From Alviniconcha marisindica (Eukaryota; Mollusca; Gastropoda; Provannidae): a stretch of DNA of 64,000 bases. This document shows, one piece after another, positions 36,601-44,774 of the stretch; the stretch's first letter is position 1, and every line of letters starts with the position of its first letter. The notes beneath the pieces were generated by a model that was not told the origin of the DNA, did no database searches, and worked only from the letters and a program-made list of their open reading frames with translations. The stretch is from contig JABMCL010003792.1 of NCBI GenBank assembly GCA_018857735.1, positions 250,001 to 314,000 on the forward strand, given 5' to 3'. The translations under genes and the position numbers were made by a program.

Positions 36601-39222
36601 GCTCCATCTTCCTGCTCATCATCCAGAAGGAGATGTTCAAGATATAAGATCAGGTCAAATCTGACGACTAAAGAGCGCAGTACTGGAGACTCAGCTCCCG
36701 TTTCTGTGTCCTCATTGACTACATCATCCGGTTGGTCTGACAGTGAGGATAGCGAAGCACTGACGTCTGGACCAGGGCAGAATGCTTCCCAGGGGTCGCG
36801 GGGGTCGCCTTCAGGCAACCCTGAATGGAGAAGAATCTCGAGTGTTGCAACGCGGCAGGACAGGTCTCCTCTGGAGCTGAGCTTGTTCTGCAGACCAAGG
36901 AGAGAACACTCCGCCCTCTCACGCCAGGGGGCTAGTCGCTCAGGGCCGGATATTCATCTCTCAAGGCCGGATGTTCGTCTCTCAAGGCCGGATATTCATC
37001 TCTCAGGGCTGGGTGTTTGTCTCCCAGGGCAGGATGTTCATCTCTCAGGGCCGGATGTTCATCTCCCAGGGCAGGATGTTCATCTCCCAAGGCAGGATGT
37101 TCATCTCCCAGGGCAGGATGTTCATCTCCCAGGGCAGGATGTTCATCTCCCAGGGCAGGATGTTCATCTCCCAAGGCAGACGTTCATCTCCAGTGCAAGA
37201 CGTTCATCTCCCAAGGCAGGATGTTCATCTCCCAGGCAGGATGTTCATCTCCCAGGGCAGGATGTTCATCTCCCAAGGCAGGATGTTCATCTCCCAAGGC
37301 AGGATGCTGCTGTTTCGAGGTGTGGTGCTGCATCCTTGGGTCGTGTTGCTGACCTTTCAGGGCAGAATGCTGATCTGTTGGGGCAGGCTGCTAACATTCC
37401 ATGGCTGGAAACTCCAGTGGACGCATCAGTTCAGCAAGTGCCAGCAGCCGGCACCTCAGACTGTGTATATAAAGTTGAATCTTTCAGCCCTGTTGCAGTA
37501 ACTGTTACCACAGATTGGGACCCGCCTGCCACGACCAATTTCAGGCACCAGAAAGGATGCAGAACAAAATCCGATGGCTCAGATCATGTGAGAAGCGGGT
37601 TGCTGAAACCAGGACAAAATACTGCGGCAGAAACGGCAGCTCAGCGAGTGCCTGCAGCTGGCAGCTCCGGCTGTGGCTACAAAGTGAATGCTTTTGGCCC
37701 CATCCCAGCTACTGCTTTCACCCGGAGGGAAGCGGCTGTCACCACTGATGGCTGGCACAAAGACAGCGCAGGTCACAGGACAAACAGGCTGCGGAAAGCA
37801 TTTCAGCACACACTAGAAGAAACATTTGCCCAGCAAGTGACTGGTACCGGCACATCAGACTGCATCTACGAAGCTGACCCTTTCAGTTCTGCTCCACGTA
37901 CCACTTCCACTGAACTGGAGCCAGTTGTCGCCACTGAATGCTGGCGGAAAAGGCCAGATAAACGGACCATTCACAGCTCACAACAGAAACACCAGTTGGC
38001 TTCAGCGCCAGTCAATTGGCCAGTTCCACATGCTAGTCACCCCCTTCACCGACGTGCCATCTCTCGCACAGATCTGGACACCACTTACACTGTGGAGGAA
38101 ATTGACAGTGATGGCGGCTCAGCCGCACGCAGGCCGTGGGCTTCACACGCAGACAGATGTTTGTTCAGGTTTGCACCACTGCAGCAGGATTCACCTGCTG
38201 GTGGAGAGTCACCGTCGCTGCAGCAGCAGGTTTCACCAAGTTCTGGAGAGTCACCATCGCAGCAGCAGGTTTCACCGGTTGGTGGACAGTCACCGCCACA
38301 TCAGCAGGTTTCACCAGATGGTGGACAGTCACTGATGCAACAGCAGGTTTCACGAATAGGTGGAGAGTCACCACCACCACAGCAGGTTTCACTAGTTGGT
38401 GCACGGTCACCGCCGTCGGCAGCTGCCAGACAAACTGTCACCAGCGTGCAGCAGAAGGACAGGAGATGCTCCAGCTTCAGAGATGTTCAAAGAGCGGGAC
38501 TGGCTGCAGATGTGAACAGGGCATCCTGTGAACAGCCACCATGCGCCAGCGTCTGTTCAGAGCCCAAGTCCCAAACACATATCGCGAGTCTGTCCCATGC
38601 TCACCACTCTGGTGCAGGCACCGACTGGCCAAGCAGCACCGGCACGACTCGTGGCCTGGCTGGGCATAGTAGCACTGCGCAGGTGGACGCGTTCCACTGG
38701 CAGCGTACACTGCCGCATGATGTCTTGTTTGACAGCGACAGCAGCAGTGGAGACTCAGATAGTTCCATTTTGCAAAGTCTTCTTTCTGCCCTTGTTCGGA
38801 AAGCATTTGCCGGGGAAGGTAGGATGATAGATTCAGGGGAAGGTAGGGAAACACCTGCAAGGGAAAGAAGGATGATACATTTAGCGGAAGATGGGACAAT
38901 ACATTCAGGGGAAGGCGGGAAAACACCTGCAAGAGAAAATAGGACGATAGCTTCAGGGGAAGGCGGGAAAACACCTGCAAGAGAAGGTAAGATGATATAT
39001 TCAGGGGAAGGTAAGGAAACACCTGCAAGGGAAGGTAGGACGATACATTCAGGGGAAGGTAGGGAAACACCTGCAAGGGAAGATGCGATGATAGATACAG
39101 GAGAAGGTAGGGAAACACCTGCAAGGGAAGATGCGATGATAGATTTAGGGGAAGGTAGGGAAACACCTGCAAGGGAAGGTGGGATGATAGATTCGGAGGT
39201 GGGCAAGGGAAAGGATTTGTAA
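21271..39222 (+). CDS. DYRK/HIPK-like CMGC protein kinase (5' end not found)
   Basis: Exons are 21271-21395, 22320-22447, 25793-25939, 27147-27248, 28187-28301, 29039-29160, 30350-30472, 31382-31484, 33660-33752, 34655-34707 and a long tail exon from 36211. All junctions are GT-AG and phase-consistent. The catalytic landmarks in order are: a degenerate glycine loop (IIRCRGQSATLIRAQ), the VAIK lysine (NVVIKAL), an alpha-C Glu (CHEARTLRQL), hinge CLVFEAL, catalytic loop HADLKPEN, VIDFGNS, LLYRAPE, IDMWSIGCILAEIYLG, and HPF at the domain end. HADLKPEN and IDMWSIGC are typical of HIPK/DYRK. The activation-loop tyrosines of that group are replaced by Asp and Glu (see findings). The exact subfamily is not recognised. 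The upstream exon or exons are unknown: the first exon needs two bases from a preceding one. The tail is discussed separately. It is convergent with LIN52. Confidence 0.85.
22080..22262. repeat. Tandem duplication, about 71 bp
   Basis: Two copies share CCACCTGGCTAGTGTAGGGG and AGCTTTGTCAAAG, just upstream of the glycine-loop exon. Confidence 0.8.
22320..22447 (+). CDS. Kinase exon: glycine-loop region
   Basis: The exon reads from VMCHYTDSRGHFRP to YRVVDIIRCRGQSATLIRAQ and ends in phase 0 at CAG/GTAAGG. The GxGxxGxV loop of active kinases is not preserved; only one of its glycines is clearly present. The split Val codon joins correctly to the previous exon. Confidence 0.8.
24057..24950. repeat. 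Minisatellite, about 52 bp unit
   Basis: About 16-17 copies of a unit containing AGTCCACAAGGGTACACATA and ACAAAGATGTATACTCATTG, with several variant copies. Open frames across it are artefacts. Confidence 0.95.
25410..25792. repeat. Minisatellite made of the exon 3 acceptor region
   Basis: Repeated partial copies of TTATTTTTGCAGGACAGTAT plus the next 25 bp of the coding exon (CAGTGTGATCGAACATGGTG). They end at the true acceptor at 25791-25792. Each well-preserved copy carries a usable-looking 3' splice site. Confidence 0.9.
26490..27146. repeat. Minisatellite made of the exon 4 start
   Basis: Units of about 72 bp. The copy core AACACATTTAACTGTGGAAA resembles the first bases of exon 4 (AATACGTTTACCTGTGGGAA), followed by CACTCCTGCCTAGTGTT versus CACTACTGCCTGGTGTT in the exon. 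About seven near-identical copies plus diverged ones lie nearest the exon. Confidence 0.9.
27557..27971. repeat. (CA)n-rich tract
   Basis: Interrupted CA repeats. Includes two copies of a 45 bp segment containing CACCTTGTGGTGGGAAGAGA (27524 and 27608). Confidence 0.9.
28187..28301 (+). CDS. Kinase exon: catalytic loop
   Basis: Helix E (LTLQLLMAAGFLKQNNVIH) is followed by HADLKPENILL. The catalytic Asp, the Lys and the Asn are all present, so phosphotransfer residues are retained despite the poor glycine loop. The donor is AATT/GTAAGA. Confidence 0.9.
28330..28905. repeat. Duplicated G-rich intron segment, about 240 bp
   Basis: Positions 28410-28620 and 28670-28890 are near-identical (AACCAGAGCTTCAAGCATGT, GGAGTTGGGGCCATTCTGTG). 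Both are rich in poly-G. Confidence 0.85.
29039..29160 (+). CDS. Kinase exon: DFG to APE segment
   Basis: It contains RVIDFGNSIHNVHREMSLYY, then KDFEVQSLLYRAPE. DFG is intact. Where DYRKs have YxYIQS and HIPKs have STYLQS, this protein has DFEVQS. The donor GAG/GTAATG is in phase 0, leading to the exon at 30350 (VHYGIQFGAEIDMWSIG). Confidence 0.9.
29290..29365. repeat. Decayed copy of the kinase DFG-APE exon end and donor
   Basis: GGGACTTTGAGATGCCGCCT through CCCAGAGGTAACTCGC mirrors the exon end AGGACTTTGAGGTGCAGTCT through CCAGAGGTAATGCCTGC at 29120-29168. Substitutions break its frame. Confidence 0.75.
29790..30349. repeat. Minisatellite made of the exon 7 acceptor and start
   Basis: About nine units of 62 bp, plus one shorter, each containing TACTTACAGGTGCATTATGG and CATACAGTTTGGTGCTGAGA. 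These are the acceptor and first 30 bases of exon 7. The last unit runs into the true exon at 30350. Confidence 0.95.
30950..31335. repeat. Minisatellite, about 45-48 bp unit
   Basis: Copies of GCTAGGGTTGATCTGCTGCA plus GCCTAGATGCTGTGACAC, upstream of exon 8. Some copies carry CTCAGATGGTAGGG, loosely like the acceptor TTTCAGATGGTGGAG. Confidence 0.85.
31675..32050. repeat. Minisatellite, 30 bp unit
   Basis: About ten near-perfect copies of TTACCTTGAACCCTTTCCTG plus TCATCATTAC. The outer copies carry CCGTGCAAATGAACC and CCAAGGTCCACC. Confidence 0.95.
32935..33659. repeat. Minisatellite made of the exon 9 acceptor and start
   Basis: About 13 units of roughly 53 bp containing TTGTTGTGCGGTGACTGTGC and GGTGAACAACACTGACTGGA. 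The GGTGACTGTGCGGCTG part matches the true exon start (CAG/TGACTGTGCGGCTG) at 33660. Confidence 0.95.
34085..34470. repeat. Minisatellite, 58 bp unit
   Basis: Seven copies of AATGTGTTTACAGGTAGTGT followed by GGGCCCTGTACCTGCGGATA. Each has an acceptor-like TTTACAG. Confidence 0.95.
34708..35990. repeat. Minisatellite made of the exon 10 donor flank
   Basis: Irregular copies of CTCAGGTAGAGTTGTGTCTG followed by TCCTACCTCCTGCCTC. The array begins exactly at the exon 10 donor (CCAGAG/GTGTGTCTGTCC) and fills most of the intron. A larger 250-500 bp period is marked by CACAGGTGTCCTACCTCTCT. Confidence 0.95.
36211..39222 (+). CDS. Kinase C-terminal tail exon (repetitive)
   Basis: Acceptor CCTTGTCAG at 36202-36210 is in phase 0 with the preceding exon; another acceptor 11 bp upstream would be out of phase. 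The frame runs about 1,000 codons to TAA at 39220-39222. The composition is Ser/Arg-rich at first (RSRSPSRRPGS), then a 7-residue repeat (GQDVHLP, 36940-37310). Three imperfect repeats of about 65 residues follow (37400-37960, QQVPAAGTSDC type), then a repeat ending QQVSP (38160-38420). A 16-residue repeat (EGRMIDSGEGRETPAR) begins near 38810. No known domain was recognised. Small exons hidden in 34.7-36.2 kb cannot be excluded. Confidence 0.6.
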   Translation, partial: KSASAVFISPSEYQHSPRISSPVQQQCPSSIDLLHIGTGSSSHLYAEAPVSRRSGLEESSCPESRAARRRNIPRSRSPSRRPGSVLNCLGQSRSSVARERSQLSIGEVASTGNDLGECSLTKRRGHFSSPAPSSCSSSRRRCSRYKIRSNLTTKERSTGDSAPVSVSSLTTSSGWSDSEDSEALTSGPGQNASQGSRGSPSGNPEWRRISSVATRQDRSPLELSLFCRPRREHSALSRQGASRSGPDIHLSRPDVRLSRPDIHLSGLGVCLPGQDVHLSGPDVHLPGQDVHLPRQDVHLPGQDVHLPGQDVHLPGQDVHLPRQTFISSARRSSPKAGCSSPRQDVHLPGQDVHLPRQDVHLPRQDAAVSRCGAASLGRVADLSGQNADLLGQAANIPWLETPVDASVQQVPAAGTSDCVYKVESFSPVAVTVTTDWDPPATTNFRHQKGCRTKSDGSDHVRSGLLKPGQNTAAETAAQRVPAAGSSGCGYKVNAFGPIPATAFTRREAAVTTDGWHKDSAGHRTNRLRKAFQHTLEETFAQQVTGTGTSDCIYEADPFSSAPRTTSTELEPVVATECWRKRPDKRTIHSSQQKHQLASAPVNWPVPHASHPLHRRAISRTDLDTTYTVEEIDSDGGSAARRPWASHADRCLFRFAPLQQDSPAGGESPSLQQQVSPSSGESPSQQQVSPVGGQSPPHQQVSPDGGQSLMQQQVSRIGGESPPPQQVSLVGARSPPSAAARQTVTSVQQKDRRCSSFRDVQRAGLAADVNRASCEQPPCASVCSEPKSQTHIASLSHAHHSGAGTDWPSSTGTTRGLAGHSSTAQVDAFHWQRTLPHDVLFDSDSSSGDSDSSILQSLLSALVRKAFAGEGRMIDSGEGRETPARERRMIHLAEDGTIHSGEGGKTPARENRTIASGEGGKTPAREGKMIYSGEGKETPAREGRTIHSGEGRETPAREDAMIDTGEGRETPAREDAMIDLGEGRETPAREGGMIDSEVGKGKDL
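36940..37310 (+). repeat. Coding 21 bp minisatellite (GQDVHLP)n
   Basis: Tandem copies of GGCAGGATGTTCATCTCCCA inside the kinase tail. The unit is a multiple of three, so it reads through in three forward frames, which explains the overlapping open frames. Confidence 0.9.
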
Positions 39223-39620
39223 ACACCTGCAAGGGAAGGTAGGATGATACATTCAGGGGAAGGTAGGGAAACACCTGCAAGGGAAGATGGGATGATAGAT
39301 ACAGGAGAAGGTAGGGAAACACCTGCAAGGGAAGATGCGATGATAGATTATGGGGAAGGTAGGGAAACACCTGCAAGGGAAGGTAGGGAAACACCTGCAA
39401 GAGAAGGTAGGATGATAGATTCAGGGGAAGGCGGGAAAACGCATGCAAGGGAAGGTAGGACAATACATTCAGGGGAAGGTAGGGATACACCTGCAATGGA
39501 AGGTAGGACGATATATTCAGGGGCATGCAGGAGCACATCTGCAAGGGGAGGTAGGACAATCGATTCAGTGGAAGGCAGAAAAACATTAACAGGGGAAGGT
39601 AGGAAAACACTTGCTGCTAG
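38810..39620 (+). repeat. Coding 48 bp minisatellite (EGR-MIDSGEGRETPAR)n
   Basis: Copies of GGGGAAGGTAGGGAAACACC plus TGCAAGGGAAGGTAGGATGA in the kinase tail. It degenerates toward 40300 and contains the in-frame TAA at 39220-39222. Confidence 0.9.
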
Positions 39621-41343
39621 GGAAGGAAGGCCGACACTTTCAGGTGAAGATAGGAAGACCTGTTCAGGTGAAAGTAGGGAGATATTTACCAGGGAAGGTA
39701 GGCAGACACTTCCAGGTGCAGTTAGGAAGACCCAGTCAGGTGAAAGCAGGGAGGTATTTGCCAGGGAAAGTAGGCTGACACTTTCAGGTGAAGGTAGGAA
39801 GACTCTTTCAGGTGAAGGGAGGAAGACACCTGTATGGGAAGGCAGGAGGGAGACGTCTGCAGGGGAAAGCAGGGAAATGCCTGTGGAAGAAAGCAGGAAT
39901 ATATCTGCCCAGGAAGGCAAGGTAACACCTTCAGGTGAAGACAGGAAGGCATATGTGGAGGAAGGCAGGAAGACGTATGCAAAGGAAGATAGGGAAATGC
40001 TCGCAAAGGACTGTAGGAAGACACTTTCAGGTGAAGGCAGGAAGACGTATGCAAGGGAAAAGAGGAAAACACCTGCAGGGCAATGCAGGAAGACATGTAG
40101 AGAGGAAAACGAGGAAACACCTGCAGTGCAAGGTAGGAAGATGTGTGCAGGGGTAAACAGGAAAACACCTGCAGGAGAAGACGGGAAAACATGTGCAGGG
40201 AAAAACAGGGAAATACCTGCACAGGATGGTGGAGAAATGCCTTCAGGCAAAGACAGGAAAATGCCTGCAGAGGAACCTCCTGGGAAACTGCCTACTGGGG
40301 AAACGGGTAGCAGATCAGGATGCCAGCCAGGTGGTGTGGACTCCAGCTCATGGTCCATCCTGTCAGTCGCAGACCAAAGAGACGGTTCTGTCCACTCAAT
40401 CACAGACCAAAGGGATCATTCTGGCCACACAGTCAGAGACCAAAGGGATCATTCTGGCCACAAAGTCACAGACCAAAAGGATCATTCTGGCCACAAAGTC
40501 GCAGACCAAAGGGATAATTCTGTCAACACAGTCACAGACCAAACTGGTGATTCTGTCGACACAATCACAAACCAAACTAGAAGACGTAATCATGTCAGCG
40601 TGGTCGCGGGCCGGAGAGATGATTCAGTCCACACCGTCACAGATGATTCAGTACACCGATCATTCCACAATAACAGTGTTCCCTTGTCCAGTTCATCTCA
40701 TGGTGTAGCCAGTGCTGACATTACTGGTTTGCACAACAGACTGGATAAAGCCTCCAACAACAGAGGTCATCAGGCAGTTTCCGAAAGTTGCAGATACAGG
40801 TGCGTGATGCCCTTGTCCAAAAAGAACCACTGCTCAGCAAAATGCACAGGAGATGCACCAGAGGACAGTGTGCAAAGTGGGACAGAAGTGCATGAGCCAC
40901 TACCAGAAAAGCCAGCACCAACGGCAGCAAAAACAGAGCCACACTGCAGCGAAAATTACACAGTGCCACTGCCAGCAAAATGGAGAGCCGGTAGAGTAAC
41001 ACAGCGAAACAGAAGTGGCGTCAAGAACCGTTACATTTTGAAGGCACCCCGAGGACGGAGGCCTGCTGCTGAGACAGTGTCCCTGACCTCATCAGAGAGA
41101 GAAGAAAAGGTGTTCTCGCCCCGGAGAGCGAAGAGCAGAGCAAAGGCCGGGATCTGCACCCTGGGTGGGTACACGGTGGTTGAGCATCTTCAGTACCGCT
41201 TCACAAAGTCCCCTGCACACCGTGACCACTTCAGACCAGCTGCAGCATTAGGATACGGAGGTTTCAGCTTTAGCAGAGCAACACGCCAAATCAACAAGTG
41301 GCAAAAAAGAGCCGCAGGTTTCCCTTTCTGGCGAGACCTTTGA
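39223..41343 (+). CDS. Continuation of the kinase tail frame after an in-frame stop
   Basis: Same reading frame as the tail exon (the two open stretches are offset by an exact multiple of three). It continues the same EGRETPAREG repeat directly after the stop, so it belongs to the same coding unit. The repeats degenerate over 39600-40300, then an 11-residue repeat (DQRDHSGHKVT) appears at 40370-40650. A less repetitive basic segment (KNRYILKAPRGRRP, GGFSFSRATRQINKWQKRA) ends at TGA 41341-41343. Either the stop is a recent mutation or sequence error, or it is spliced out, or this part is no longer translated. Confidence 0.5.
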   Translation, partial: TPAREGRMIHSGEGRETPAREDGMIDTGEGRETPAREDAMIDYGEGRETPAREGRETPAREGRMIDSGEGGKTHAREGRTIHSGEGRDTPAMEGRTIYSGACRSTSARGGRTIDSVEGRKTLTGEGRKTLAAREGRPTLSGEDRKTCSGESREIFTREGRQTLPGAVRKTQSGESREVFARESRLTLSGEGRKTLSGEGRKTPVWEGRRETSAGESREMPVEESRNISAQEGKVTPSGEDRKAYVEEGRKTYAKEDREMLAKDCRKTLSGEGRKTYAREKRKTPAGQCRKTCREENEETPAVQGRKMCAGVNRKTPAGEDGKTCAGKNREIPAQDGGEMPSGKDRKMPAEEPPGKLPTGETGSRSGCQPGGVDSSSWSILSVADQRDGSVHSITDQRDHSGHTVRDQRDHSGHKVTDQKDHSGHKVADQRDNSVNTVTDQTGDSVDTITNQTRRRNHVSVVAGRRDDSVHTVTDDSVHRSFHNNSVPLSSSSHGVASADITGLHNRLDKASNNRGHQAVSESCRYRCVMPLSKKNHCSAKCTGDAPEDSVQSGTEVHEPLPEKPAPTAAKTEPHCSENYTVPLPAKWRAGRVTQRNRSGVKNRYILKAPRGRRPAAETVSLTSSEREEKVFSPRRAKSRAKAGICTLGGYTVVEHLQYRFTKSPAHRDHFRPAAALGYGGFSFSRATRQINKWQKRAAGFPFWRDL
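40370..40650 (+). repeat. Coding 33 bp minisatellite (DQRDHSGHKVT)n
   Basis: Eight or so copies of CAGACCAAAGGGATCATTCT with variants, in frame in the kinase tail. Confidence 0.85.
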
Positions 41344-41392
41344 CATGAAGCAGGTCCTTCTGTGCGCCAAAAGAAACCGAGGGGTCGCCTGA

Positions 41393-42278
41393 AGGAGCAG
41401 TTTGGTGAAAGCTGTGAAAAGCGCCGAGGGAAACCCTGGTTGTACTGGACCCCGGAGCCAGGAGAAGCCAGGCAAGATCAGTTTAACTGAGCCACGGGAG
41501 CCTGCCCAAGCCAGAGAGCCGCCACGCAGAAAGAGGACAAGAGCAAAGAGGCAGCTGGCTTTTGCAGAAGAGCTTGCCGGCAAGCAGCGCGGGCACACAG
41601 GCAGACATCGCAGCACGGTTGGCACCACGGTGGAAGGGGGGCCCGCAAGCTGTGCAGTCAGCTCGGTCCCTCCCCCCAGTGATCAGCCTGCTTCCACTGC
41701 CCTCCCTTTTCCGTTAATGCAGAAGAAGAGACGGAAACGTAGAGGCAGTGCTCAGCATGCAGGTGCCGAGAGGAGGAACCAGGACAGGAAAAGACGACGC
41801 TTAGAGTCCAGGGGAGTTACGCTGAAAATGTCTGACGTGCAAGCTCAACGTTTAGAGCCCAAGAGAGTTTTGCTGAAAACATCCAACATGCAAGCTTCTG
41901 CTACCGCTGTTGCACAGAGTCCGTCAAGTCCCAGTGACGAAATGGAAACCATCACATCGAGTCTGCAGGCAGGAGAAAATGGCTGCCAGTCAGATCCGCA
42001 TACCAGAGGGAATGTTTCTCAGACACGTCCCAGTACTCCAGGCCAGGTATCCAGCAAGGCGCCTGCTGCACTCACCTGTGCCACTGCAGCAGGTCCCTGG
42101 CAGGTGGCGGTGGACTCGGCAGACCCTGGTGATGAGGACAGGAACACGGTGGATGTGCCCAGCGATGAACCTGATGGCAGCAGAGACCAGGTCATGATGG
42201 TGGAGCTGGCTGACCCTGGGTATGACCAACAACTCCAGGTTCACTGGACACTTCAGTCCAGGAGACTTGCTTGCAGAG
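41393..42278 (+). CDS. Third tail segment, shifted frame, ending at a splice donor
   Basis: After 41343 the open frame shifts by one. This segment has protein-like basic composition (PRRKRTRAKRQLAFAEEL, MQKKRRKRRGS, nuclear-localisation-like) and ends at a good donor, CAGAG/GTAAGT, at 42278/42279 in phase 1. It starts with no ATG, and the link to the previous segment needs an intron or an indel in the sequence around 41313-41392, which I could not resolve. Confidence 0.4.
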
Positions 42279-42569
42279 GTAAGTGGAATTTTGATGGGGA
42301 TTATGAGAGTTGCTTAACCTTCGCCATGCTAGGCTTAAAAATATACGATTCATTGATTGGGGTGATTTGCTTACCCATACTTTTCACTTTTATATGTATG
42401 GGGGCGATTCACTATTTATCCTGAGCTGGATGTGGGTGAGTTACTCGTGAGAGTAATTTCTGGCTTGGCCTGTATAGCTCAACCTTGGATCTAGCGCACA
42501 CTAATCTGCACATCTGAGGAGGTTCCAGCGTTGATCCTGACTTCAGCACAATGCAAAGCTTCACTGAAT

Positions 42570-42810
42570 ATGTTTGGTCTGTCTGATGCCGTGGCTGCAG
42601 ACATACTGATGTGGTACTGTTTGGTCTGTCTGATGCCGTGGCAGCAGACATACTGATGTGGTACTGTTTGGTCTGTCTGATGCCGTGGCTGCAGACATAC
42701 TGATGCGGTACTGTTTGGTGTCTGTCTGATGCCGTGGCTGCAGACATACTGATGTGGTACTGTTTGGTCTGTCTGATGCCATGGCTGCAGACATACTGAT
42801 GTTGTACTGA
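42570..42810. repeat. Minisatellite, about 56 bp unit
   Basis: Five copies of TTTGGTCTGTCTGATGCCGT plus GGCTGCAGACATACTGATGT. Confidence 0.95.
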
Positions 42811-42984
42811 CAGCCGGGGGGTAAGCCTGTGTGTCACAGTCTTGGTTGCAAATGATGACATGCAGTGAGTAAAACACAGACTTTACAAGGTCTGTCTTCT
42901 TTGAATATTATGAGTAAACTGTTAAGAAAAAATCCTGTGAATGACAATGCTAAATATTCATGCTTCAGACAATTAGGTATACAA

Positions 42985-43222
42985 TATTCTCACCTGGCAT
43001 GTGAGTAAATACAAGGTACATAAATAAAACTCCACCTGAAGTACATCCTCAAAGTAAATAAACTCAACTTGAGGATGTACCTCTGGTGGAGTTTATGTAC
43101 CTTGTATTTACTGGCGTGCCAGGTGAGAGTTACCTGTAGTTAACTCTGGGTCTTTGTGCTTGTGTTTGTGTGACGTCATCAGGCGCTAATTAACTCCCTT
43201 GTTTGTTGATTCTGCACAGGCG
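42985..43222 (+). mobile_element. Inverted-repeat element, head-to-head copies
   Basis: The left arm (42990-43055) is the reverse complement of 43070-43130; both contain GTACCTTGTATTTACT on opposite strands. The forward copy continues through CCAGGTGAGAGTTACC to GCGCTAATTAACTCCCTTGT. Related copies lie at 56647-56825 and 61375-61622. Confidence 0.7.
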
Positions 43223-43304
43223 CTCTGGGCCTTGTTCAGTTTCAGATCATATCAGACGGCTTGTTGATTTAAAAATGTGTGACTTTTTGGGATTCTGTCA
43301 CCAG

Positions 43305-43382
43305 GTCACGCTGTCAGATAATAACAGAAACCACCCATCTTCCACTTCACGCATCGGTTGTCCTGATACTTCAGATGATGAG
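43305..43382 (+). CDS. Candidate late exon of the kinase gene
   Basis: Acceptor TCTGTCACCAG, 26 codons beginning VTLSDNNRNHPSSTSR and ending PDTSDDE, then donor GAG/GTGAGA in phase 0. A possible last exon at 44760-44774 (VMLL, stop) fits this phase. The phase-1 donor at 42278 does not fit this acceptor, so an intermediate exon would be needed. Confidence 0.3.
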
Positions 43383-43489
43383 GTGAGACTTGTGGGTTTG
43401 TGGGATAGGGAATACATTGTATATTCAAAGCCAGAAGTCGTTAATTGTATTTATAATCTGGAATCAACATTAATACAGCTAGGTTAGTG

Positions 43490-43705
43490 TGACATTTTAA
43501 AACAGAATTCTGTTTCTGGCAACTCGGGACAGTCGGTTTTTTTTTTTTTTTTTAGGTAAGCAGGTGATTGGATTTTAACATCCTGTCAACTAGGTTAGTG
43601 TGACATTTTAAAACAGAATTCTGTTTCTAGCAACTTGGGATAGTCATTTTTTTTTTAATTTTTTAGGTAAGCAAGTGATTGGATTTTAACATCCTGTCAA
43701 CTGCA
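43490..43705. repeat. Tandem duplication, about 125 bp
   Basis: Two copies share TAGGTTAGTGTGACATTTTA and GTGATTGGATTTTAACATCC. The second half resembles the SINE head found elsewhere. Confidence 0.8.
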
Positions 43706-44774
43706 CACTGTCACCTTAGGATGAATTTTCTTTAGGTCAGTTTATCTGGGCTCTTAACTGGAACAGATTCCCATTCCTTTCTCTGCACATTCAGAATTCT
43801 GAATGGGTACTGGTAGCTCAGATCGCTCTGCAAAACAACTTTGTATTCATTCCCCCGCACAGTCCCAGCAGACCAAGTAGCTTTCTAATTGGCTGGTTGC
43901 ATCATTTCATCGTTTGTGCATTTGACGTGCCCGGTTGGCACCTGCCATTTGGCTTCAAGTTTTGGATCAATGGTTTGGGCTCATTGTTTCTGGGTGTTTA
44001 GGACATTCAGTTGATGTCATGTGGTCATGTGTGATGTGCTAAGTTTTTAATTAATGTTTGGGCTCATTGTTTTGGATTTTTAGAACATTCAGTTGATGTC
44101 ATGTGCTTGGTAATGGTAGTGTGATGTGCTTTGTTTTGAATCGAAATAACCTGAAGGTGTTTTTTGTTTGTTTTAAAATAACTTTTATGACATTCAGTTG
44201 ATGTTCATCAAGGGCTTGCTGTTTTACTTTTAGTTGAGATTTGTTGGAGGGGGGGGGGGGGGTGCAACTTATTTGCATTTGTACTGGTGTTGTTTAAGCA
44301 TGAATAGCTTCCCATTCATTCATCACATGACAGTCGGTGAGGGTGTCACAACTGGTAATTCCAATTAGCTGTCTCAGCATCACGCATCAGAGGCAACACT
44401 GTCGACATCAAGAACTGTTGGTCATTCCACATGAGAGAATATAATTTTGTAGAAAATGAATGTGGAATTAAGACAGGCCCTGGTGCATGAAATTTTAGCC
44501 CCAAAATCCTTCAGAAAACAAGGCCACAGTTGACTGAATGTTAGAACAATGTGACGTATAGAAGTGAAAGTTGTTCAGCATATCAACTGAAATCTGTTGT
44601 TTGAAACTGGTGAATACAGAAAACACCAAGTTGTGGGGGGAAAGTACTATGGGTGCTCACCGCCAGTTCTGTGACACTACTTATGGCACAAACAGACTGG
44701 CAATGACTGCCCCTGTAAACAGATATGTTTTATGACTGCCTGTGACTTTTTATTTCCAGGTCATGCTTCTGTAG

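Noticed and set aside
39244..41343. A separate gene of about 700 codons
   Set aside because: It has the same frame and the same repeat as the kinase tail before the stop at 39222, so it is a continuation and not a new gene.
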